Shown: positions 1 through 10,800 of the stretch, one piece after another
Layout of the letters: each line of letters starts with the position of its first letter
Numbering within the stretch: position 1 is the stretch's first letter
DNA from: Paralithodes platypus
Taxonomy: Eukaryota > Arthropoda > Malacostraca > Decapoda > Lithodidae
Reading direction: 5' to 3'
Length of the DNA stretch: 64,000 nucleotides
Assembly (NCBI GenBank): GCA_032716605.1
Contig: CM064539.1
Coordinates: 1,280,590-1,344,589 of the forward strand
The notes under the pieces: model-generated
Told to the model about the DNA's origin: nothing
The model's database searches: none
The model's input: the letters and a program-made list of their open reading frames with translations, nothing else
Position numbers and translations under genes: made by a program

Positions 1-126
1 TAGCTAAATTGGCAACACTGTTCGGTGATTTGACAAGGCTTGACAAGTGACGGGAAAGCACTTACTAAAAATGTAGACCAAATATATAGTTGAAAATAAT
101 CTACAGTACTTGAAGTTGTCCTGGTA

Positions 127-337
127 CGGTTGCGCTAATAAGTCATGTCTCGGCACCCATTATGTTTTGATCAATAATTGGCATCAGCAATATTTACACA
201 TGATTTCTTCTTTTTGAGTGAGATATACCAACACGTTCCTACACTTACCCACCCTATTCAACATCTGACAGACATTAATACAGCACAGAGCAAGCCACAC
301 GTAATGACAGCTGAGACAAGACTTATTAGCGCCACTG
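127..337. mobile_element. T-family MITE, full copy
   Basis: A 211 bp element flanked by TA on both sides (125-126 and 338-339). Its ends are inverted repeats reading CGGTTGCGCTAATAAGTCAT on the left and, on the right, the reverse complement of CAGTGGCGCTAATAAG. TA target duplication plus short terminal inverted repeats (TIRs) is typical of Tc1/mariner-type non-autonomous elements; that class is inferred. No coding capacity. Other copies lie at 16.9, 30.4, 32.5, 33.7, 36.4, 51.8, 52.1 and 54.0 kb. Confidence 0.8.
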
Positions 338-626
338 TACAAGAATGTTCCTATTAGAGTAGACACATAAGAGGAGACACAAGTAATGTAAATCCTGTCG
401 CTTTCAGATTTCAGGTTTGCAGAAGTTTTTGAATTTCAGACTACATGTACTATCACTTCAGTCTGAAAAAACACAAGGTTTGTTTGAAAAAGAGGGGTTT
501 TACTGTATATTTGCCACAGAGAGAAAGAAAGGGGGAGGGGGTAAACAAAACTAGAAAGAAAGCCTTATGACAACGATGAACAGACCCAAATGGCTCTTGA
601 ATTCTCGTACCCAGCTTCCATGCCTA
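338..626. other. 3' flank of the GLRX3 gene
   Basis: About 290 bp between the T-family MITE and the GLRX3 stop codon. It should contain the 3' UTR of the minus-strand gene. I see no clean AATAAA on the minus strand here, so the polyadenylation site is not assigned. No other feature is recognised. Confidence 0.4.
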
Positions 627-719
627 CTACTGTCCTTTTAAAGTTGACAGCAGTTCCCCCGACGCTTGTAACTCCTTCAGGATGTCCAAGCCTCCCACCA
701 GCTCCCCCTTCACATATAC
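627..719 (-). CDS. GLRX3: GLRX3 exon 9 (terminal)
   Basis: 93 nt, residues 303-332 and the TAG stop: [20 protein letters not shown] then [10 protein letters not shown]. Like exon 6 it begins just after PTYPQ. Confidence 0.96.
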   Translation of the reverse strand, partial: VYVKGELVGGLDILKELQASGELLSTLKGQ

Positions 720-3700
720 CTGTGGGCATAGTTAGGTCACACCATCAACTTTTTTTGTAATGTTGTGATGTTGTAATTTTGTTAACAAGACATTGATGTA
801 TTATATGTTACACCAAAGTTCATATTCACACATACTGTACATATAAACTCTCACACACACCAACCTGAGGATATGTGGGCCAGTTGCTGAATGTCTTTAA
901 GCCTTGTCTCACTTCCTCATCCGTTAGAATATCAAACGTCTCGTACTCCAACCTAGAAACAGAATAAACTGCACTGTAAACAAAATAAAAAATATATAAA
1001 CAAATAAAATACAGCACCAGGATTGACAAAGAGCCGAGTTCTGATCAATATGACTATGTTGAAGCAGCATATAAATTAAAATGTAAAATTTGCAAACTAA
1101 ACAAACCAAAACTGGGACGGTACAAGATAAAGGTAAAATAACTTGATCAAAATCGCAATGTGGAAACAACGCTTACTAAAATAAAATGTATGAAATAATA
1201 GAACACAATCCACCACATAGGGTGTACATCACTACATGAGCAAGTTAATCTGTTTCAATAGGAAAAGTGGGGATTGGGGCCTGAGTATATAAAGTATATA
1301 GATAGATAGATAGGACTCACCCAGTTTCGGCTAACATGGCGATGAGAGTCTTGGAGAACCCGCACCTCGGAGCCGTTCTCTCCCCCTTCATAAACACCAT
1401 CAGAGGGGCTTTGTTGGTCAGCCTTTTCAATCTGTGAATAAACAATATACACAAAAAATATATTCAGGTTGTGTGATTAAGTAACACCCCGTTCTTAACA
1501 TTAATCATCAATTACAAACCCCAATGTACTTGAATAAACTAATGAAAGCATATGGTCCTCTCGGGATTCCAACTCGGGACACCACACCCAGAACATAAGC
1601 ACCTAAACCATTACACCACCAACACAGTAATGAAAGCATATGGTCCTCTCGGGATTCCAACTCGGGACACCACACCCAGAACATAAGCATCTAAACCATT
1701 ACACCACCAACACAGTAATGAAAGCATATGGTCCTCCCGGGCTTCCAACTCGGGACACCACACCCAGAACATAAGCATCTAAACCATCACACCACCAACA
1801 CAGTAATGAAAGCATATGGTCCTCTCGGGATTCCAACTCGGGACACCACACCCAGAACATAAGCATCTAAACCATTACACCACCAACACAGTAATGAAAG
1901 CATATGGTCCTCTCGGGATTCCAACTCGGGACACCACACCCAGAACATAAGCATCTAAACCATCACACCACCAACACAGTAATGAAAGCATATGGTCCTC
2001 TCGGGATTCCAACTCGGGACACCACACCCAGAACATAAGCATCTAAACCATTACACCACCAACACAGTAATGAAAGCATATGGTCCTCCCGGGATTCCAA
2101 CTCGGGACACCACACCCAGAACATAAGCATCTAAACCATTACACCACCAACACAGTAATGAAAGCATATGGTCCTCCCGGGATTCCAACTCGGGACACCA
2201 CACCCAGAACATAAGCATCTAAACCATTACACCACCAACACAGTAATGAAAGCATATGGTCCTCCCGGGATTCCAACTCGGGACACCACACCCAGAACAT
2301 AAGCATCTAAACCATCACACCACCAACACAGTAATGAAAGCATATGGTCCTCTCGGGACACCACACCCAGAACATAAGCACCTAAACCATTACACCACCA
2401 ACACAGTAATGAAAGCATATGGTCCTCCCGGGATTCCAACTCGGGACACCACACCCAGAACACATAAGCATCTAAACCATCATTACACCACCAACACAGT
2501 AATGAAAGCATATGGTCCTCCCGGGATTCCAACTCGGGACACCACACCCAGAACATAAGCATCTAAACCATCACACCACCAACACAGTAATGAAAGCATA
2601 TGATCCTCTCGGGATTCCAACTCGGGACACCACACCCAGAACATAAGCATCTAAACCATTACACCACCAACACAGTTAAAGAATCCCACGCTGCATAACA
2701 AATTAATGTACTGTACAGTAATTAACAAAACCTTGAATAAAAAACTGATTTCAGAGTTTAGCTCCCATGGGAACTGCAATATGCAGATGACCTATTGGAA
2801 GCGCCAACGAACTTGACAATAATCTTGACCCCTTAACTGCTTATAACTCGAAATGAATGAAAGCAATCGGGCTGACGTTTCTATCATTTAGGAAGAGTTC
2901 ACCAGGAAATAGGTGTGGATATTTGCAGCCAGTTTGCTCTAGGCCCTTTTGAGTTACAAAGAGGTCAGGGTTCAAGATTATTGTCAAGTTCGTTGGCGCT
3001 AGCTATAATACTCCATGACAACATAAATAACATGATAGACTTTATTGCTTTTATAAGAGTAATACTCACCTGTCTTCTAAATTGTGCTTCTTAGGTAACA
3101 TAGAGGCCAGCTCCCCTGAGGCATCCATTTCTTTAAGGATGTCTAAGCCGCCCACCAACTCCCCATCTATGTACAGCTGCAAGATGAAAGGCATCTGGTA
3201 ATAATTATGTGCCACCCCGTTCTTAACATTAATCATCAATTACAAACCCCAATGTACTTGAATAAACTAATGAAAGCATATGGTCCTCCCGGGATTCCAA
3301 CTCGGGACACCACACCCAGAACATAAGCACCTAAACCATTACACCACCAACACAGTAATGAAAGCATATGGTCCTCCCGAGATTCCAACTCGGGACAGCA
3401 CATCCAGAACATAAGCACCTAAACCATTACACCACCAACACAGTTAAAAGGTTGAGTAGCCTACACGATCACAATTAATATCCATTTTCAAATTTTGGAT
3501 ATCAATCTAATTATAATATAATAGAAGTTGGTCTTGCTAATGGAGTATTAGTATGGAGTATGTGCTAATGGAGTAAAGACTTAATATAGGACAATAATAA
3601 CATTCTATTTAAGATACAATTGCTCGGGGACCTTGGGGGTGCTCGGCTAGACAGCCTGGGGAACAACAACAACAACAACAATTTACCTGTGGATATGTAG

Positions 3701-4803
3701 GCCAGTTGGAATAAGTCTTGAGGCCTTGTCGCACCTCCTCGTCACTCAGTATGTCAAAAGTGGAGTAGTCTGCCTCCAGCTTGTTGAGCAGCTCGATAGT
3801 AGTGCGGCTGAACCCTGACACAAATACAAGTTAAAATGTAAAACTTGCAAAATAAACAAACCAAAACGTATACTAACACAGTAAAAAGACAAAATAACTA
3901 ATATATAAATAATACATAATAATAATTTGATAGAGTCTGGCATCAATCCTTATTGTCGAAGATGTCACACTACGGCCTTGCATCATTAGTTCCACTAATT
4001 TCTTCTTATCTTCATAACAGAAAAATATGTGTAATGGTAGATGGCCTTTATTCTCAATTTCACTCAATAAATGCTGGTGTTCCCCAGGGATCAGTTTTGG
4101 CCCCAACTCTGTTCCTCATTCATATCAATGATCTCATATCTACCACTCATAATCCAATACATTCCTATGCAGATGACTCAACACTCCACAGTTCCTTCAC
4201 ATTTACCAATTCTTTCACCCAACCCGATCTTATAAATTCAAAAATAAACACTGCAATTTCTCTGAACCAGGACCTTTCTAGAATTAATGAATGGGGACAA
4301 AAGAATCTAGTTTCCTTTAATGCACAGAAAACCAAGTACATTCAATTTTCTAACCGACAGAATCTCACTGACTCTCATATATTTTTTAATGATGTAAATA
4401 TTCCCACTTAATCAATAACCCTGCAATCACACAGGACCTTCCTACATTATCCATACGAAGAAACGTTGCATTCCTTGCATTATTCTACAGATATTTTCAC
4501 AGCAATTGTTTCGAGGAACTTGCTTCAATAGTGCCGCCTCTCCACATCTTTCCCCGTAGAACTAGGGCAGCTGAGAGCGACTATGAATTTACACTTTCTC
4601 CTCCACAATGCAGAACTTCTACTTATCAAAATTACCCTAGAACTACTACTCTTTGGAATTCACTTCCCTCGAGTTGCTTTCCACAAACTTACAATCTACA
4701 AAAGTTTAAATCCAGTTGTTACAAACATTTTATGAATGGAGGATGCCTTTAGGCACATGGACCTTTTTGTTTTATCTGTGTTTTTCCTTCCTCCGTTCAT
4801 TGT

Positions 4804-4835
<32 letters not shown>

Positions 4836-7800
4836 TCAAAATCGCTATCGCTATGTGGAGACAACGCTTAGGCTAAGCAAAATAATAATTCTTTATAAAT
4901 AAAAGAATATAAATATAAATACAAATATAAGTGTTAGAGGTCCAGTTGGAGATGAAATAAAGATAGGTATATCCTTTATAATGTAAAACTTGCAAAATAA
5001 ACAAACCAAAACAGGGACACAAGATAAATGCAAAAGAACTAATCAAAGTCGCTATGTGGAAATAACGCTTAATAAAATAAACTTTAGTTATAGTGAAAGA
5101 CAAGACGAATTCTTTCAACCCATTTTTTTTACCATTCCATACCTAAATTCTTAATTTCAAGGCTTCGGGGTTTAAATCATGTACCAATCATCCTACCCGG
5201 GCATATTTGGCATGCAAACACCTTGTTTATCAATCTTGTAACTTGATACTGTACTGTACATTCTAAAAATAATAACTAACAAAATATCATGATTAGCCTA
5301 CATGCCTTCATTCAGCTTGAGAATGGTGAAAACCCAATGGTTCTACATTGCTTTGTTTTATGTTTATCACTGCCAGAGCCAAAAAGCAACAAATCCACTC
5401 TATGAGCGTGTGTGAGTATACAGTACAGGTCTCCCTCACTATCCGATGCCCCAATTTACGATAGGTTTTTAGGTGTTTGGGTTTGGGTTTTGGCTGGTCC
5501 CAGAATGCAGCCCCATTTACCCCATTAATTTTAGGGTTTGCTATACGATTTTTCTATTTAAGATCTGGTTTTCAGGAACGTAACCCAATCGTAAATCGAG
5601 GGAGACCTGTATACGTATGGGACTATATCTTGTGTGTTTGTGTGTGTCGATCACATGGCCCGGACAAAGGCTACACACCCTCTCTCATTCACTGCCTAAC
5701 CAAGACGGGAGGCATTAAGTAATCATGTGAGAGATGGAGGGGGAAGATGGTTCAGGGTGCTTGTGGGTGAGGGGTGTAGGGAGTGGCTTGGTTGGGAGTG
5801 GTGGAGGGGCTAGGGATGGAGCTTAGTTCATCAAAAGCCTGATAGGGTCATAATTGTGCCATGGAAAATTTGATTGCTTGGTGCACAACATGCTGCCACC
5901 ATATGGTGTCACCCGGGGTGCTGCCCATCAACCCTATTATCTTATTCTTTTTCTCAAACAATGAGCTACGGTATATGTATCACTATAATTCACAGCTCTA
6001 AAACACCTTAGAACACAATAAACCTCGAATGATGTACAGTCATACAAGTACGAGAACCGCAAAGCTATACTCGTCATGATTTATGTATTTATATTTCTTT
6101 TTGCCAGACGCCGTAATTCCCATGAACATTAGGCGTTTGTCACGAATCGCTGTGAAACAAAGAGACCTTATTAATACACTCCAACATATGTAAAAATAAA
6201 ACCAAAATGTTTAACTCACCACATTTTGGGGCATCGGGGAAACCCTTCATAAAGAGCATACACTTGGCAGAACTAACAAGTTGCTTGAGGCGAGTGTTAA
6301 GATCGGTGGTGTTGGTGGTGGTGGTGGCGGTGCGGGAATTAACTGGAGCTGTGGAGAATAGTGAGGTCTTGGCTGCCTGAAATAAACAAGTTACTTTATG
6401 GTCATTATTTGTTATTATTTGCTTATATATTAGTTTTACTACCCCCCAGGGGGTAAGGGGGCCTTCATCTAATGGTGGAGGAAAAAAAGAATATGCCTCA
6501 CGCATCCTACTGAGTGTCGTACAAGGCGACTAATAGGGGGGATGGTGATATAATTTTGGACCAACATCCATTACTATGCAATAAAGTCTTTATCTTAGCA
6601 CTGTCTTGGTATGGCACTGCCGAGGCTGGTGGGGTGTGGATAGGTGCCACAGGGGACTGAGTCTTACCTGGGCGCTGTTTGGCACCACACCTGTGTCGGC
6701 AACAGTGTTTGCATGTTGGAGCAGTGTTGGGACAGTACTTTATTGTTCTATAGTCCAAATTGTCTAATATACAGTAGTCTTGTTATGGTGTTGTCTTTTT
6801 GTAACACTGTTAAGGCTGGTGTGGTTGCAGATACTGCAGGTGCAAGTGCTGCAGGGGGACTCTGTTGAGTCTTGCTGAGGCACGGTTAGCACTATACCAA
6901 CATCAGCCACAGTGATGATTGGTGGGGCAGTGCTGTGGTGGGAGTTTATTGTACTAGAGTACACTCAAACTACTGAAAGGTAACCCCGTCTGAGCCGTTG
7001 CACTGTATGTAATGGAAAAAATTACGTTAAACCATTGTATGTATTATGTTCAGTCACGGTCATAAATTTGTGGTAAACTTTCTGTTGAACAATTCAGACA
7101 TGGAGACATTTTGCTTTGAATTAATTTGATAATTATAGGGACACCTGGATGGGGATAAACATCTTAAAACAGTAGGCTGAATGGGGTCGAATGGATACAA
7201 GCCAGGGAAAGAGAGAGGAAGAGAAAGAGAAAAGAAGCGAGGTGAACCCCCCCCCCCCCTTAAGAAAAAGGTAAATAGCATCACACTAACCTAGATAATA
7301 GATAATTAATAGATAGATAGACTAACCTGAGTTTTGACCTTAGCAGTGAGGTCAGCAGCGTTGGCACCATCGACCCGGTCCACAGCCTGACCACCGCGGA
7401 TCAATACACACGTTGGCACCGCAGCGATCTTGTACTTTAGGCTCACTTCTGATAGGTCTTCTGCTGCTAGGATGGCAAATGTCACATCCTAGAGAAATAC
7501 ATACATGTAAGATACCGGTAACATGACATAACTTCGGACACCCTAGAAAAAATATACATTGAACCAGTTATGGGATAAATACCGGTACAGTCTGGCCTGC
7601 CAATACGCAGCTTTTAATACGCGATTCACCTTATACGCGAGGAGGGGGTCGAATCATACCCAAAACTTTCAAAACGCGTGATGTACCTTTAAAACGCGAA
7701 TCCGGGGCCGATATAAGGGCAATTCCGGGGAGTTCAGCTAATACGCGAGGCCCCCCACCATTCCGCGCATCCATCTGTGCAGGGACGCCAGTCTACCCTC

Positions 7801-10800
7801 AGTCCACGTAGTCCGACTCGTGTGCAGTGATATAGTTTTTTGCCCCCATCATCATGCCCCCTCGCAAGAACAAACTTATTATTGTTATATTTTCTTATGA
7901 TTTGGATGTTTATGTATAAATATATGTACCTTTTGTGGCAATTGACGGAGATAAATAGGCCTAAAGTAGACAACTTGGAGTCAGTGCCGCCCATATCGAT
8001 TTATTCCCATATAATACTCTATTGCTAATACGCGAATTTCCATTCCGCGCCCTCGTGTCACCCATATACTCGCGTATTGAGAGGCCTGACTTGTACATGA
8101 TGTTATGGAAAAATAAGTATGTCTGCAGTGTTCTTCCATAATGCAGTAATTTTTCCGTAACTGTAGTTTACATACTTTTATCCAGAAATGTCCAAAGTAT
8201 AGCTCACCTCCGAAGCTAGGTCATAGGTGTGGATATTTACAGCCAGTTTGCTCTACGCCCTTTTGAGTTAGAGAGAGGTCAGGGATCAAGGTTATACACA
8301 TACAGTACATACATTTTTATTTAATTGTTTTACCAGATGCTGTAATTTCCGAGAAGGGGTGACCATGAATAAGGCTTTTGTCACGAATCGCTAGGTCAAG
8401 TTGCCCGGGCTTGACATCAACCAATAACATTTGGACAGTGACTACCAAAGACATAACACAAACTATAAACATTCTTTTCTATTGTTGAGCGGTACTTGAA
8501 AATTAGACTGAATGGATAAAAAACATCATCTGAGGAAGAGCACTTTATTGATAACGTTTCACATATACAGTAGCTTCATCAGGTCACTAACAAATACTGG
8601 TACCTAGGAGACCTTATTTGGTACCAGTATTTGTTAGTGAACTGATGAAGCTATCTGCGAAACGTTGTCAATAAAGTGCTCTTCCTCAGATGGTGTTTTT
8701 TATCCATTCTTTTTCAACTTTTCATATTCATCAATAAAGACTAAACAGAAGAGATTTGATTTTTATTAGACACCCTATCTCTAAGTAACCTGTACAGAAC
8801 CTACTTTTAATTCCGTTTGTTTTGATAGTTCAGTGATGACATCGTTCATCTGGGCACACTGAAGGGCCCAGTCTGCCATGAAGTGCACCACCAGGAGTCC
8901 ATTGTGTCTGAAATATTGAACAGTTTATATTACAGGTTCCCTCACTATCCGATGCCCCGATTTACGATAATATTATAGGTTTTTAGGCGTTTGTGTTTGG
9001 CTTTTTTGCTGGTCCCAGAATGCATCCCCATTTACCCCATTAATTTTAGGGCTTGCTATGCGATTATTCTATTTAAGATCGGGTTTTCAGGAACGTAACC
9101 CAATCGTAAATCGAGGGTGGCCTGTATAATGTAAAACTTGCAAAATAAACAAACTAAAACTTAGACCAACACAGTAAAAAGACAAAACAACTTATCAAAA
9201 TCGCTATATGGAAACAACGCTTTAGCAAAATAATATTATAAATAAAAGAACACAATCCACCACATAGGGTGTACATTACCGGTACTACATGAGCAAGTTA
9301 ATCTGTTTCCCAAGCAAACTAATCGCACATATAACAACGCACTATCGTCACATAGAAAAATAGTGCTAAAAAGATACACAGAAGGCCTCGGAGTCGGACG
9401 GACCCTAAGTTGAGTGGTCAATCCTGTAATTAAGCCCTTCAGCAAACAGGCACAGGTTGTCCTTCTCACAGGGGATAGGTCCGCTTGGGGGCATTTTGTG
9501 TATGGCCACCCTCATAAAGGGGATTAAGGCGTCAGGCAATACATAGGTAGATAGATAGAAGAAAAGAGTTTATCATAGGTAAAGGGGGTAGCAAGAAAAA
9601 TTAACCTTTACCTTCAATGCAGTAGCTTTGTTGTACAGTATATTGAAGAAATACACCTCAGCAATTTGTCATACATAGTATATGTATGGAATAAGTAACT
9701 GTTTTCAAGACTGTTACTTATTCAAATAAGTAAATGTTACTTATTGGAAATTTGGAATAAGTAACTGTTACGGTACTTATTAGAATAAGTAACAAGTAAC
9801 TCAAATGTGTTCAATACTCTGTTACTTATTCAAATAAGTAACAAGTAACTGTTTTCAATACTCTGCTACATATTCAATAGGTAATAAGTAACAAGTAACT
9901 GTTTTCAATGTTCTGTTACTTATTCAATAGGTAATAAGTAACAAGTAACTGTTTTCAATGTTCTGTTACTTATTCAATAGGTAATAAGTAACAAGTAACT
10001 GTTTTCAATGTTCTGTTACTTATTCAATAGGTAATAAGTAACAAGTAACTGTTTTCAATGTTCTGTTACTTATTCAATAGGTAATAAGTAACAAGTAACT
10101 GTTTTCAATGTTCTGTTACTTATTCAATAGGTAATAAGTAACAAGTAACTGTTTTCAATGTTCTGTTACTTATTCAATAGGTAATAAGTAACAAGTAACT
10201 GTTTTCAATGTTCTGTTACTTATTCAATAGGTAATAAGTAACAAGTAACTGTTTTCAATGTTCTGTTACTTATTCAATAGGTAATAAGTAACAAGTAACT
10301 GTTTTCAGTCGGTTTGGCTCTTCAACTGTCTCCCTAGACCAGTTAGAGACATGACTGGGTGCAGTATAGAAGTGTTCAAGGCAGCAGAGGCTAGATGAAA
10401 TCCTTGAGCACATACCAGTCTATGAGCCTCCGAGGCTCCGGTATAATCCTGTGTAGTGGGTAGACCTGTACATATATCTCAATAATTTGGTAATGTTAAA
10501 ATATATTTTTACATTTTACATTCATAAATAGTCCACTAATATTCTAGGTTAGGTTAGGTTAAAGATATGATAATCTTCAAGGACACTACATCCGCCTTAT
10601 TAGAAACAATTTATTAGGGAAAATAGGGACCAATAGACTCGCCATATATTTCTCATTATAGTCCGCATGGAGGAATTTCGTTATCGACACTTGACAAAAC
10701 CCGATTTCAAAGAAAAATACACAAAAAATCTGTCAAAGATGTCAAATAGCGGGGGTGTGGGGGCGGCAGCTCCCACCCATAATACTAGGATAGGTTAGGC

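Noticed and set aside
2256..2558. Overlapping open frames on both strands of tRNA-like array 1
   Set aside because: Repeat artefact; both strands are open only because the unit has few stops.
1481..2675. CRISPR-like regular repeat array
   Set aside because: Units are contiguous 88 bp copies with no variable spacers, in an intron of an animal gene; the signal is a tRNA-like tandem repeat.
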